Shown one piece after another: positions 46,331 to 55,809 of a stretch of 64,000 bases of DNA (position 1 is its first letter; the number at the start of each line of letters is the position of its first letter). Under the pieces are notes generated by a model, which did not search any database, had not been told where the DNA came from, and worked only from the letters and a program-made list of their open reading frames with translations. Source of the stretch: Johnsonella ignava ATCC 51276 (GTDB taxonomy: Bacteria; Bacillota; Clostridia; Lachnospirales; Lachnospiraceae); assembly GCF_000235445.1 (NCBI RefSeq), contig NZ_JH378829.1, positions 496,347 to 560,346 on the forward strand, in the 5' to 3' direction. The position numbers and the translations under genes were made by a program.

Positions 46331-46422
46331 AAAAAATATATAAAAAACCACAGTACAGACTTATAACATATATTAATAAAACTGCTGCTTACATAATATA
46401 TGTTAAAAATCTAAACTGTGGT
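46331..46422 (-). terminator. Large terminator hairpin after rqcP
   Basis: ACCACAGT (46347) pairs with ACTGTGGT (ending 46422), and inside it TAACATATATTA pairs with TAATATATGTTA, giving a long two-part stem. On the minus strand it is followed by TTTTTTATATATTTTTT. It begins 15 bp after the rqcP stop. Apart from it and a weak promoter for the gene at 46216, the gap 46217-46436 is empty. Confidence 0.8.
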
Positions 46423-46436
46423 CTCTAGCCAGTAAT

Positions 46437-46676
46437 TTAAAGATATTCAAAAAGTTCCTTTGCATCATCTTTTTTCACTGCGGCATTCAAGCTAACTACC
46501 CTGACTTTTGTAGTTTTGGCACCGAATCTGATCTCAATTACATCTCCGACCTTAACCTCCTGTGAGGCTTTGGCAGTTTTCTCATTTATTAAAACTCTGC
46601 CGGCATCACAGGCTTCATTGGCAACAGTACGCCTTTTTATAAGCCTAGAAACTTTAAGAAATTTATCCGCTCTCAT
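46437..46676 (-). CDS. rqcP: S4-domain RNA-binding protein RqcP (ribosome quality control)
   Basis: 79 residues, nearly all S4 domain: MRADKFLKVSRLIKRRTVANE and GRVLINEKTAKASQEVKVGD. This matches YabO/RqcP, which binds peptidyl-tRNA-obstructed 50S subunits with RqcH and supports alanine tailing. HslR is the Gram-negative relative. It follows hup by 3 bp and precedes a strong terminator, so the two form one transcript. Confidence 0.92.
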   Translation of the reverse strand: MRADKFLKVSRLIKRRTVANEACDAGRVLINEKTAKASQEVKVGDVIEIRFGAKTTKVRVVSLNAAVKKDDAKELFEYL

Positions 46677-46679
46677 TAA

Positions 46680-46955
46680 TTACTTATTAACCGAATCCTT
46701 AAGTGCCTTTCCTGCTTTAAATTTCGGAACTGTGCAAGCCGGGATCTTAATCGCTTTTTTTGTCTGTGGATTTATACCTGACCTCGCCGGTCTTTTTGAA
46801 ACTTCAAAAGTTCCAAAACCTACAAGCTGGATTTTCTCACCTTTTGAGAGTTCCTTTGTTACCACCTCCGTAAATGCCTTAAGCGCAGCTTCAGAGTCCT
46901 TTTTACTAAGTTCCGCCTTCTCAGCAATTGCTGTAATCAATTCTGATTTGTTCAT
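46680..46955 (-). CDS. hup: DNA-binding protein HU
   Basis: 91 residues with the full HU/IHF fold: MNKSELITAIAEKAELSKKD, GEKIQLVGFGTFEVSKRPAR and the DNA-arm GINPQTKKAIKIPA. It compacts the nucleoid. AGGAGG lies 8 bases before ATG and an excellent promoter lies at 47010-47038. It is between mfd and rqcP where Bacillus has other genes, an arrangement common in Clostridia. Confidence 0.96.
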   Translation of the reverse strand: MNKSELITAIAEKAELSKKDSEAALKAFTEVVTKELSKGEKIQLVGFGTFEVSKRPARSGINPQTKKAIKIPACTVPKFKAGKALKDSVNK

Positions 46956-47009
46956 GAACTAATTCCTCCTAAATTAATACCTAATTAATTAATAGTTTAT
47001 AGCTATTAC

Positions 47010-47038
47010 TTTATATCCTTTTTAAAGACATTTGTCAA
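47010..47038 (-). promoter_or_regulatory. Promoter of hup-rqcP
   Basis: Consensus -35 TTGACA (47033-47038), 17-bp spacer, -10 TATAAA (47010-47015) on the minus strand. It fits the high expression expected for HU. Confidence 0.85.
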
Positions 47039-47085
47039 GCTGTTTAAGTATATTAATTAGAAAATTAATATTAATTCAATAAAAT

Positions 47086-50000
47086 TCATGCTTTTTTCAG
47101 AATCTGCATGCCTTTAAGCAGCTCCATACAGCCGTCAATGTCCGCCTCTGCAAGACTGTTTTTGTGTACAGGATAAAGCTTCCATATAGTTTTTTCTCCT
47201 ATGTTTATACGCAGCCGCCCTTTATATTTATCAACTATTGACTGTATACAGCCGGTATCTATATCATCACAGGCTTCATCCGTATGCATGGTAAGTTGTA
47301 TAAAATCCCTTTTTATATCGACCTCACCTATATAAAGCTTTGAGGCTTCAGACTTTATAACTGCACTTTTAAGCAGGTTCAAAACCGAATGCGGTATTTC
47401 ACCAAACCTGTCTATAAGTTCATCCTGCATGTCAAACAGATCTTCTTCAGTTTCAATCAGAGAAATCCTTTTATATATATCAAGCTTTTGTTCTTCATCT
47501 TTAATATATTCATAGGGTATATATGCATCGGCTTCAAGCTCCACAACGGTCTTAGGCACATTCCGTGTATATGTATCTCCTTTAAGTACATTTACCGCAG
47601 TATTTAAAAGTTTGCAGTAAAGTTCATAGCCCACGGCTTCCATATGCCCGTGCTGATCCTTGCCCAGTACATTACCTGCACCCCTTATCTCAAGATCCCG
47701 CATAGCAATCTTTATACCGCTTCCAAGCTCTGTAAATTCCTTTATAGCCTTAAGCCTTTTTTCCGCCTCCTGTGTAAGCAGTTTATCACGCCTGTACATC
47801 ATAAATGCATATGCTGTACGGCTGCTTCTTCCTACCCTGCCTCTTAACTGGTAAAGCTGTGAAAGTCCCATCTTATCTGCATCATATATTATGATTGTAT
47901 TTACATTCGGTATATCTATACCCGTTTCTATAATTGTAGTTGATACAAGTACATCTATATCGCCTGAAATAAAATCAAGCATTATATTCTCAAGCTGCCT
48001 CTCTTCCATCCTGCCATGTGCATAAGCTGTATTTATATCGGGAAGAAGCTGTTTAATCCTATCTGCCACTTCCTGTATACCGTCTATTCGATTATAAACA
48101 AAATATACCTGACCGCCTCTCATAATCTCACGCTTTACGGCTTCCTTTACTATCTCATCATGGTATTCCATAACATATGTCTGTATAGGCTTTCTGTCAA
48201 GCGGAGGTTCTGAAAGCATATTAAGATCTCTTATACCTGCAAGACTCATATGCAGCGTTCTGGGTATCGGTGTTGCGGTAAGAGTAAGAACATCAACATT
48301 TTCTCTAAGTTTTTTCAGTTTTTCCTTATGCCTTACTCCAAATCTCTGCTCCTCATCTATCACAACCACACCCAGTGCTTTGGGCTGCAAACTTTTTGAA
48401 AGTACACTATGTGTTCCTATAACTATGTCTACAAGCCCTTTATTAAATTCATTAATTGTCTTTTTTTTCTGAGATGCACTTATAAATCTGCACATAAGAT
48501 CTATCCTTACAGGAAAGTCCTTCATTCTTTCTTTAAAGGTATTATAATGCTGCTTTGCAAGTATAGTAGTAGGCACAAGATATATAACCTGTCTGCTTTC
48601 CTGTACAGCTTTAAAAGCAACTCTTAAAGCCACCTCGGTCTTTCCGTAGCCGACATCTCCGCATACAAGCCTGTCCATGATCCTGCCGCTTTCCATATCA
48701 TGCTTGGCATCTTCTATCGCCTTTATCTGATCCTCGGTTTCCTCAAAGGGAAACATCTCTTCAAATTCTCTCTGCCACACCGTATCAGGCGAATAGGTGA
48801 AGCCTTTTCCCTTAAGTCTTGCGGCATAAAGCTCTACCAGATCCTTTGCCATAGCTTCAACAGCGGTTTTTACTTTTCCCTTGGTTTTAACCCATTCTCT
48901 GCCGCCTATCTTATTTATCCTCGGATGTTTAGCCTGAGCATCAGCGTATTTTTGTATGATATCAAGTCTTGAAACAGGTATCATCACATTTGCATCACCT
49001 GCATACTCTATCTTTATATAGTCCTTTATGGCACCGTCAAGCTCAACTTTTTCAATCCCGTGGTAAATACCTATACCATAGTCTTCATGTACTACATAAT
49101 CACCCGGATTTAATTCATTTAATGATGAAAGTGCAGTTTTTGATTTTTTACTTTTCTTAATCCGGTTTTTTCTTGCTTTTTTCCCGAATATATCGCTTTC
49201 GGAAATAACTATAAATTTAATATTCGGATATTCAAAACCGCTGTGTATATTGCCGTATACCACCATTATATGTCCCGGCTGTATATCCGTCTCCATAGCG
49301 TTTTCCATATAAAAAGCCGACAGCCCGTACTCGGTAAGGCTCTGTGCAAGTCTTGCCGCCCTTGTCCTTGATGCCGTCATAAGCACCACCCTGTACTTTT
49401 CATATTTAAACTTTTTTAAATCCTCTATAAGCAGCTCAAATGAATTATGGTATGCCGGTATCTGCCTGCTTTCTATTGAATAAACAGCCTTTATATTCAT
49501 AAAGGAAAGTCTGTTGTCCAGTATAGTAAGGCATACAGGAGAAGCGGATTTTAATAAATTCATAACAGCGGCCGATGAGAAAATCTCAGGTACACGATTC
49601 GCCTCTATCTGCCCAGCTTCTATACGTCCTGCCATACCTTCTTTAAATTCATTTTCGATAAACTCCGCTTTTTCAATTACCCTATGCGGTTCATCTATAA
49701 ATATCAGGCTTTTTTCGAGATTCCAATACTCTAAAAAAGACATTTTCCCGTCAGTATGCAGTTCTTTTGCAGGGTAAATGTCAACTTCGGATATATTTTC
49801 AATTGAACGCTGGGTTTCTATATCAAAACTCCTGATTGAATCTATCTCATCACCCCACAGCTCAAGTCTAACCGGCATATCCTCAGTAAGCGGAAATATA
49901 TCTATAATCCCTCCCCTTACTGCAAACTGACCGGTGCCTTCAATTTCAGAATTTCTCTCATAACCAAATACTGCAAGTTTTTTACAAAGACTGTCAAGAT

Positions 50001-50439
50001 CTACAATATCAGCATCCTTTAGTTTTATTACTTCGTCTTTAAAATATTCATAACCGATAAGTTTATCCATAAGGGCATCTACGGTAGTTACAACTATGCC
50101 TTCCTCATCAAGCACCATATGTTTCCAGACATCTATCCTCCCCTTTGTTATAAGGTGATTTCTTATATCCGCATCAAAAAAAAGCATGTCTTTTGCAGGA
50201 TATAGAAATGTGCACTGATTAAAAGAGGATATATCTTCATATATCCTCTCTGCCCTGTTTTCATCATAGCTAACTACCAGCCTCCACGGTCTTTCATCCT
50301 TTAAAATTTCCGATATGAAATACGATTTTGCCGTATCCGCCAGACCACATATCTGAAGCGAACCACAGCTTTCTTTAATATGCTTTTTTATAAGTTCATA
50401 ATCCGCAAGCTGCAAAAGAGGATTTTTAAATAAACTCAT
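47086..50439 (-). CDS. mfd: Transcription-repair coupling factor
   Basis: 1,117 residues, full length. N-terminal UvrB-like region (GTGQFAVRGGIIDIFPL), the RNA polymerase interaction domain (NPGDYVVHEDYGIGIYHGIE), the RecG-like motor with CGDVGYGKTEVALRVAF (Walker A) and VIDEEQRFGVRHKEK (DEEQ box), and the C-terminal D7 domain. It removes stalled RNA polymerase and recruits UvrA. It follows pth by 6 bp, the conserved Firmicute order. Confidence 0.97.
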   Translation of the reverse strand: MSLFKNPLLQLADYELIKKHIKESCGSLQICGLADTAKSYFISEILKDERPWRLVVSYDENRAERIYEDISSFNQCTFLYPAKDMLFFDADIRNHLITKGRIDVWKHMVLDEEGIVVTTVDALMDKLIGYEYFKDEVIKLKDADIVDLDSLCKKLAVFGYERNSEIEGTGQFAVRGGIIDIFPLTEDMPVRLELWGDEIDSIRSFDIETQRSIENISEVDIYPAKELHTDGKMSFLEYWNLEKSLIFIDEPHRVIEKAEFIENEFKEGMAGRIEAGQIEANRVPEIFSSAAVMNLLKSASPVCLTILDNRLSFMNIKAVYSIESRQIPAYHNSFELLIEDLKKFKYEKYRVVLMTASRTRAARLAQSLTEYGLSAFYMENAMETDIQPGHIMVVYGNIHSGFEYPNIKFIVISESDIFGKKARKNRIKKSKKSKTALSSLNELNPGDYVVHEDYGIGIYHGIEKVELDGAIKDYIKIEYAGDANVMIPVSRLDIIQKYADAQAKHPRINKIGGREWVKTKGKVKTAVEAMAKDLVELYAARLKGKGFTYSPDTVWQREFEEMFPFEETEDQIKAIEDAKHDMESGRIMDRLVCGDVGYGKTEVALRVAFKAVQESRQVIYLVPTTILAKQHYNTFKERMKDFPVRIDLMCRFISASQKKKTINEFNKGLVDIVIGTHSVLSKSLQPKALGVVVIDEEQRFGVRHKEKLKKLRENVDVLTLTATPIPRTLHMSLAGIRDLNMLSEPPLDRKPIQTYVMEYHDEIVKEAVKREIMRGGQVYFVYNRIDGIQEVADRIKQLLPDINTAYAHGRMEERQLENIMLDFISGDIDVLVSTTIIETGIDIPNVNTIIIYDADKMGLSQLYQLRGRVGRSSRTAYAFMMYRRDKLLTQEAEKRLKAIKEFTELGSGIKIAMRDLEIRGAGNVLGKDQHGHMEAVGYELYCKLLNTAVNVLKGDTYTRNVPKTVVELEADAYIPYEYIKDEEQKLDIYKRISLIETEEDLFDMQDELIDRFGEIPHSVLNLLKSAVIKSEASKLYIGEVDIKRDFIQLTMHTDEACDDIDTGCIQSIVDKYKGRLRINIGEKTIWKLYPVHKNSLAEADIDGCMELLKGMQILKKA

Positions 50440-50445
50440 CGCTTT

Positions 50446-51033
50446 TTACAAATCCTCTTTTTCCCCGGCTTTTACTTTTTTATTAAATACATTCATAGCT
50501 CTGTCAGCCTCACCTGATATAAGAAGCTCAATAGCTGAAACTGCATTGCTGTATGCTTCATCTAAAAGTACACTTTCCGCCCTGGTAAACTTTCCCAACA
50601 CATAGCCTGAAAGAGTCTTTCCATCTTCCTTTCCTATACCTATCTTCACCCTTGCAAAAACATTACCGCTTATACAGTATATGATTGATCTCATGCCATT
50701 ATGTCCGCCTGAGCTTCCTCTAAGCCTTACCCTTATCTGCCCCGGCATAAGGTTTACATCATCAAATACTACAATCAAATCACTCGGCTTAAGCTTATAG
50801 TAATGAAGTGCCTTTGCTATCGCCTCACCGCTCCTGTTCATATAAGTCTGAGGTTTCATAAGCAGCACTCTCTCATTGCCCATAAATCCGCTTCCACAGA
50901 TCGACTTATGTTTAACTTCATTTAACGGGATTTCATATTTGAATGCCAGCCTGTCTATAGCATCAAAACCCGCATTATGTCTGGTGTTTTCATATCCTCT
51001 TCCTGGATTTCCTAAACCTGCTATAATTTTCAA
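50446..51033 (-). CDS. pth: Peptidyl-tRNA hydrolase
   Basis: 195 residues. MKIIAGLGNPGRGYENTRHNAGF contains the active-site asparagine and histidine; PQTYMNRSGEAI, VFDDVNLMPGQIRVR and GSSGGHNGMRSI are family signatures. It recycles peptidyl-tRNA. The start is TTG 51033 with GGGAG six bases before. A promoter at 51222-51250 and a structured leader of about 180 nt lie upstream; pth and mfd form one unit. Confidence 0.95.
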   Translation of the reverse strand: MKIIAGLGNPGRGYENTRHNAGFDAIDRLAFKYEIPLNEVKHKSICGSGFMGNERVLLMKPQTYMNRSGEAIAKALHYYKLKPSDLIVVFDDVNLMPGQIRVRLRGSSGGHNGMRSIIYCISGNVFARVKIGIGKEDGKTLSGYVLGKFTRAESVLLDEAYSNAVSAIELLISGEADRAMNVFNKKVKAGEKEDL

Positions 51034-51216
51034 CCAAATCTCCCTTCTTCCGCAACTATGCGGTACTGCAGTTTCATTATTTTTATTATCTTAAATACGG
51101 CTGCCGCAGCAAAATACTTATATATTTTTCTTTCCGTGGTTTTAAGTCTGGCTGTAATACCACAGTTATTTTATATAAATATCTTTATAGCGGCAGCTTA
51201 TATCTGTGCAGTCAAT
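51034..51216 (-). promoter_or_regulatory. Structured 5' leader of pth-mfd
   Basis: Predicted pairings in the transcript: GCTGCCGC (51190-51197) with GCGGCAGC (51100-51107), enclosing CTGTGGT (51159-51165) with ACCACGG (51134-51140); then a separate CCGCA-TAGT-TGCGG hairpin (51050-51063) that ends six bases before the ribosome binding site (51040-51044). I do not recognise a known riboswitch. A role in translation control is inference. Confidence 0.5.
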
Positions 51217-51221
51217 TTCTA

Positions 51222-51250
51222 ATTATATAGTTTTTAAACATTTTTATCAA
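51222..51250 (-). promoter_or_regulatory. Promoter of pth-mfd
   Basis: -35 TTGATA (51245-51250), 17-bp spacer, perfect -10 TATAAT (51222-51227) on the minus strand, in the gap between scrB and pth. Confidence 0.8.
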
Positions 51251-51261
51251 TAAGTTTTCTT

Positions 51262-51298
51262 AAAAAAAAGCTTGCTTCCTCTTTAAATAAACAGCTTT
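51262..51298 (-). terminator. Probable terminator after scrB
   Basis: AAAGCT at the stop codon can pair with AGCTTT, followed by a run of eight T on the minus strand. The stem is only about 6 bp with a 20-base loop, so termination may be partial. Confidence 0.45.
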
Positions 51299-52683
51299 CA
51301 GCCACTAATCTCATATATTTCTATATTGAAACTTCCTTTACAGTTTATCTCTTTATAGTTTTCAGGATAATATCTTGTACTGAGCACACCGCTTGTATCA
51401 TTTACAAATATTTCGGCACATGAAGCATCAAGAAATATATCAATTTTTTTAAGTTCATTTTTTTGTAGAGGCAGCACCCTTTTTGTTCTGCCGTAAGCAC
51501 TTTTATTTTTATCTGTATGTATAAGCACAAATTCACCTGACGGTACATCATAAATAAGTTCAAGAGTATCAAATATACTTATACCGAAGCCTGCGTTATT
51601 GCCTATATCTATATCTGATATATTTATTTCAAGGCACGGGTTTTCAGTTTCAAAACTCAGCATACCCTCAGATCTTAACACTTTATGCCCTTTTCTCAGT
51701 TTTTTATACTCACGTGCCGGCACCTGCACTATCCTACCGTGTTTTAAATTAAGCTCTCTGAACATACTCATACAGTGCTGCCAGCCGTACTTGACCGTAG
51801 GATTTGTATATTGTGCATCCGGCATACCCATCCATGCAAGCATAAGTCTTCTGCCATCATGCTCAAAAGTCTGCGGTGCATAAAAGTCAAAGCCTGAATC
51901 AAACTCTGTATAGTTTCCAAGTGTACATCTGCCTCTGAAATCACCGTTTATTATAAAATATCCGCTTGAGTACACATTCTGATATCTGTGCCTCTCACTT
52001 TTAAGCCCCTGAGGAGATACGGCAAGTATAAAACTGCCGCCAAGTTCAAATAGATCCGGACACTCCCACATATATCCGAACTGCTCCTTGGTACTTAGAG
52101 TATTTATAAATTTCCAGCTACTTAAATCCTCACTTTCATACACAAGAACCTGTCCTCTGTTTTGTTTTGTCCTTGCACCTATAACCATATAGTATTTACC
52201 GTCATATTTAAATACTTTAGGATCCCTTACATGGCATGTCAGCCCCTCAGGATAATCTCTATTATATAAGAGAGGGAGCTTTTTATCAATTTTCATGCCG
52301 TCAGTGCTCACTGCCATAACGGTATTATGCTCTCTGCCTGAATTTATATAGTCATAGTCCCCTTTATGTTTTACATTGCCTGTATAAAAAAGATACATTT
52401 TATCATTTTCTATAAGGGCTGAACCTGAATATACACCGTTTCTGTCATAAGGCTGATCAGGTTTCATCATTACAGGACATTCTTCCCAGTTAAGAAGATC
52501 TCTACTTCTATAATGCCCCCAACACTTAAGACCGCCCTCAGGACTATCCGGTACATACTGATAAAACACATGATAGTAACCGTTAAAAAAACATAATCCG
52601 TTCGGATCATTAAGCCAGCCTGACGGAGGTATAATATGATACCCCGGCTTCCATAAATCACATTTTGAAACAGAATTTTTCAT
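51298..52683 (-). CDS. scrB: Sucrose-6-phosphate hydrolase (GH32)
   Basis: 461 residues. The GH32 catalytic triad is visible: PPSGWLNDPNG (nucleophile D), HVRDPKVFKYDGKYY (RDP) and WECPDLFEL (acid-base E in ECP), with the five-bladed propeller first and the beta-sandwich at the C-terminus. It hydrolyses sucrose-6-phosphate produced by the PTS encoded just upstream. No signal peptide is present. A 96-bp gap separates it from scrA; both likely share one promoter. Confidence 0.94.
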   Translation of the reverse strand: MKNSVSKCDLWKPGYHIIPPSGWLNDPNGLCFFNGYYHVFYQYVPDSPEGGLKCWGHYRSRDLLNWEECPVMMKPDQPYDRNGVYSGSALIENDKMYLFYTGNVKHKGDYDYINSGREHNTVMAVSTDGMKIDKKLPLLYNRDYPEGLTCHVRDPKVFKYDGKYYMVIGARTKQNRGQVLVYESEDLSSWKFINTLSTKEQFGYMWECPDLFELGGSFILAVSPQGLKSERHRYQNVYSSGYFIINGDFRGRCTLGNYTEFDSGFDFYAPQTFEHDGRRLMLAWMGMPDAQYTNPTVKYGWQHCMSMFRELNLKHGRIVQVPAREYKKLRKGHKVLRSEGMLSFETENPCLEINISDIDIGNNAGFGISIFDTLELIYDVPSGEFVLIHTDKNKSAYGRTKRVLPLQKNELKKIDIFLDASCAEIFVNDTSGVLSTRYYPENYKEINCKGSFNIEIYEISG

Positions 52684-52779
52684 GCAAATTTCCCTTTACT
52701 TTATTCTATATTTTAACTTATACACTGAACATACATACTGTCATGTAGATAAATACCGCTTATCATAAATGCCGCTTAT

Positions 52780-54792
52780 TTAAGCCTGCTTTATAAGCTC
52801 AAATATATTATCTCCAAATTCTATTTGCCCCTGAGGAGCCGTTTTAATATCTGCATATTCAAAACTGTTTGTGATTATAACAGGAGTTATTATAGGATAC
52901 CCCTCTTTTTTTATAGCTTCAATATCAAATTTTAAAAGTTCATCACCCTTTTTAAAGGTATCGCCCATTGAAACCTTTGCTTCATAATGTTTTCCGTTTA
53001 AATTTACTGTATTAATACCTACATGCACTATAAGCTCTACACCGTTTTTAAGTTTAAACCCTACCGCATGTCCCATAAGTGCAACCACAGTTCCGTCATC
53101 AGGTGCCGTTACAATACCCTCTTCAGGTATTATAGCAATTCCTTTTCCTAAAATCCCTGCTATAAATGTCTGATCATTTGTTTCTTCCATAGAAACGATT
53201 TTTCCCTTCAACGGAGAGCCGATCTCTGAAACTGAATCAGCGGTATTTTCATCTTTTGTATTATTATCTTCATTTTCAATTTTTTGCACATCAGACTTTT
53301 CCGGTATATCGGTGCCTTCAGTACTTTGTACATTTTTTACAGCAGTATGTGCAGCATATGTATTATTTGTATCAGATGCCTCTTTTTTATTTTTATCAAT
53401 CAATGAAGCCGGTGTAATCATCCATGATACGGCAAATGCCACACCCATTGAAATTGCAAACATAATTATATAGGATAATGGTGCATGCAGACATAAAAGT
53501 ATGCCAAATATACCTGTAACTCCTGTTGCAGTGGCACCAAGCCCCACGATGGAAGCGTACATCGCACCGCATGCTCCGCCTATACATCCTGCTATAAAAG
53601 GTCTGAAATATCTTAAATTTACACCAAATATGGCAGGTTCGGTTATTCCTAAAAATGCGGAAAGCGAGGACGGAAAACTTAATCCCTTAAGTTTTTTGTC
53701 CGAAGTTTTCACACCTACCGCAAGACATGCCGCACCCTGTGCTATATTACATGCTGAAGCCAGCGGCAGCCAATAGGTAAATCCAAACTTATCAATCTGT
53801 CCGAGATCTATTATTGTATACATATGATGTATACCCATAACTACCGTAGGTGCGTAGAATATACCCATTATAAATGAACCTATGCCGAACGGAATGGTTA
53901 TAAGCTGCTGAACCTTTTCAAGTATACCGTTTTCTACAAATACAAATACAGGACCTATGGCGGCAAGGGCAAGATAGCCTGCCGCAAATATTGAAACGAG
54001 AGGAGTTACAAAAAGATCTATTGCAGCCGGTACTACCTTATGCAGTCTCTTTTCAATCTCCGACATAACCCATACCGATATCATAATAGGGATTACATGT
54101 CCCTGATAACCCACGCTTTCAACCTGCCATAAACCGAAAAATACCGACTGCTTAGGTATAATTCCCCCTTTATCGATTATACTTGCAACATCCCATGCAT
54201 TGGTAAGACTGGGATGTATCATAATCATGCCCATCACCGCACCTAAAAACGGATTGCCGCCAAAAACCTTTGCGGCTGAAAAACCTATAAGTATAGGCAG
54301 AAATGTATATGCAGTATTTGAAAACATATTTGCATATACATACAGTGATGAGGAGGTATCTATATTCCAGCCATAAGTTTTTATAAGGTAGTCAAGCGTA
54401 TTCATAATACCCATAAGCAATCCGCTTGCAACTATAGCCGGAATTATAGGTACAAATATGTCTCCAAGTGTTTTTATAGTTTGTTGAAACATATTTGTCT
54501 TTGCTGCAGCAGCCTGCTTTACATCCTCTTTTGTAGCTGCCGAGATACCTGTAAGTGAGGCAAATTCCTCATAAACTTTATTTACTATGCCTGTTCCAAA
54601 TATTATCTGAAGCTGCCCGGAAGCCTCAAAAACTCCTTTTACACCTTCAACTTCTTCTAAAGCTTCCTTATTGCTTTTTGTATTGTCGGCAATTACCAGT
54701 CTAAGCCTTGTCGCACAATGTGCCGCCGATACTATATTGTCTTTGCCCCCTATGCCTTCAAGAACGCCTTTTGCCGCCTGCCTGTAATCCAT
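52780..54792 (-). CDS. scrA: Sucrose-specific PTS enzyme IIBCA
   Basis: 670 residues with three joined domains: EIIB (1-85, phosphorylated cysteine in SAAHCATRLRLV), EIIC (about 110-470, membrane channel) and EIIA (about 520-670, phosphorylated histidine near 590 in LIVHVGINTV, supporting histidine in MGHAVGFKL). A Glu/Asp-rich linker joins IIC and IIA. It imports and phosphorylates sucrose or a related beta-glucoside-family sugar; pairing with the GH32 hydrolase makes sucrose most likely. AAAGGAGG precedes ATG. No regulator gene is adjacent. Confidence 0.93.
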   Translation of the reverse strand: MDYRQAAKGVLEGIGGKDNIVSAAHCATRLRLVIADNTKSNKEALEEVEGVKGVFEASGQLQIIFGTGIVNKVYEEFASLTGISAATKEDVKQAAAAKTNMFQQTIKTLGDIFVPIIPAIVASGLLMGIMNTLDYLIKTYGWNIDTSSSLYVYANMFSNTAYTFLPILIGFSAAKVFGGNPFLGAVMGMIMIHPSLTNAWDVASIIDKGGIIPKQSVFFGLWQVESVGYQGHVIPIMISVWVMSEIEKRLHKVVPAAIDLFVTPLVSIFAAGYLALAAIGPVFVFVENGILEKVQQLITIPFGIGSFIMGIFYAPTVVMGIHHMYTIIDLGQIDKFGFTYWLPLASACNIAQGAACLAVGVKTSDKKLKGLSFPSSLSAFLGITEPAIFGVNLRYFRPFIAGCIGGACGAMYASIVGLGATATGVTGIFGILLCLHAPLSYIIMFAISMGVAFAVSWMITPASLIDKNKKEASDTNNTYAAHTAVKNVQSTEGTDIPEKSDVQKIENEDNNTKDENTADSVSEIGSPLKGKIVSMEETNDQTFIAGILGKGIAIIPEEGIVTAPDDGTVVALMGHAVGFKLKNGVELIVHVGINTVNLNGKHYEAKVSMGDTFKKGDELLKFDIEAIKKEGYPIITPVIITNSFEYADIKTAPQGQIEFGDNIFELIKQA

Positions 54793-54834
54793 GACTATCC
54801 TCCTTTATTATACTGATTTTTCTTACTTTTACTG

Positions 54835-54863
54835 ATTATACATTTTTTTTGTTAAAATGTCTG
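54835..54863 (-). promoter_or_regulatory. Promoter of scrA-scrB
   Basis: -10 TATAAT (54835-54840) and a partial -35 CAGACA (54858-54863) at 17 bp on the minus strand. No LacI-type palindrome or cre match is visible next to it. Confidence 0.6.
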
Positions 54864-54932
54864 CGAAAATATGCATATAACATATGTAGAATAAATTCAA
54901 ATAAAAAACGCTATTTTGTTAGTTTTTAACAT

Positions 54933-54977
54933 AAAAATGCCGGGATACCGTAAACTTTCCAAAACGATATCCCGGGC
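54933..54977 (-). terminator. Rho-independent terminator of the rpsF-ssb-rpsR operon
   Basis: A GC-rich stem (GCCCGGGATA with TATCCCGGC, one bulge) followed on the minus strand by ATTTTTATG. It starts about 27 bp after the rpsR stop. Confidence 0.85.
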
Positions 54978-55004
54978 AAATTAATTACATCCAGATTTAT
55001 TCAA

Positions 55005-55277
55005 TTATTCACATACATATGGCAAAAGTGCTATATGTCTTGCTCTCTTAATTGCAGTAGTAAGCTCTCTTTGATGCTTCGCACAACTTCCGGTAATACG
55101 GCGAGGAAGTATCTTTCCTCTCTCGGATATAAACTTTTTGAGATATGCCGTATCCTTATAATCAATAACCTTATCATCTTCACTGCAATAAGTGCAAAGC
55201 TTTTTTCTCCTGCGCATCCCGCCTCCGGGTCTTCTGCTTCTTAAACCCTCGGACTTATCAGACTTGTTAAATGCCAT
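55005..55277 (-). CDS. rpsR: 30S ribosomal protein S18
   Basis: 90 residues with the family core [41 protein letters not shown] and [16 protein letters not shown]. The basic glycine/arginine-rich N-terminus ([15 protein letters not shown]) is normal. S18 pairs with S6 on the platform of the small subunit. CXXC (CTYC) suggests a zinc-binding form. It is last in the rpsF-ssb-rpsR operon, before a strong terminator. Confidence 0.97.
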   Translation of the reverse strand: MAFNKSDKSEGLRSRRPGGGMRRRKKLCTYCSEDDKVIDYKDTAYLKKFISERGKILPRRITGSCAKHQRELTTAIKRARHIALLPYVCE

Positions 55278-55312
55278 CTAAATGTTCCCCTTTCATTTTA
55301 CTTATTACTTAA

Positions 55313-55753
55313 CTAATTAAACGGAAGTCCCTCGTCCTCGACTCCGTCCGGAATATTCATAAATCCGTCATTATTTACCTGCACCGGCTTTGCATGCTCC
55401 GCATAAGTATTGCCCGGCGCCGTACCTGCCTTGCTGTCGGCAAATTCCTGTTCTTCAATTATAACTTCAGTTGTATAAACCTTCACGCCTTCTTTATTGG
55501 TATAACTTCCGGTCTGTATACGTCCTGATATAAGTACCCTCATTCCCTGACGAAAATACTTTTCTGCAAACTCACCTGATTTATCAAATGCGACACATGG
55601 TATAAAATCGGCAGTCTGTTCACCGTCATTTGAAACACGTCTCCTCCTGTCAACCGCAAGTGTATACCTTGCAACCGCCATAGAACGTTCTCCGGTTGAA
55701 TATCTTACTTCAGGATCTCTAGTAAGCCTACCCATCAATATAACTTTATTCAT
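55313..55753 (-). CDS. ssb: Single-stranded DNA-binding protein
   Basis: 146 residues: OB fold with MNKVILMGRLTRDPEVRYS, VARYTLAVDRR, and FADSK, then a short disordered tail ending EDEGLPFN, close to the D-D-x-P-F tip that recruits repair proteins. The tail is shorter than in Bacillus SsbA. The position between rpsF and rpsR is the standard Firmicute arrangement. Confidence 0.96.
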   Translation of the reverse strand: MNKVILMGRLTRDPEVRYSTGERSMAVARYTLAVDRRRRVSNDGEQTADFIPCVAFDKSGEFAEKYFRQGMRVLISGRIQTGSYTNKEGVKVYTTEVIIEEQEFADSKAGTAPGNTYAEHAKPVQVNNDGFMNIPDGVEDEGLPFN

Positions 55754-55809
55754 AAAATTCTACCTCTCTTAAATTAAATCCGGCTCCTGCTTAACAACCA
55801 ACACCTGAC

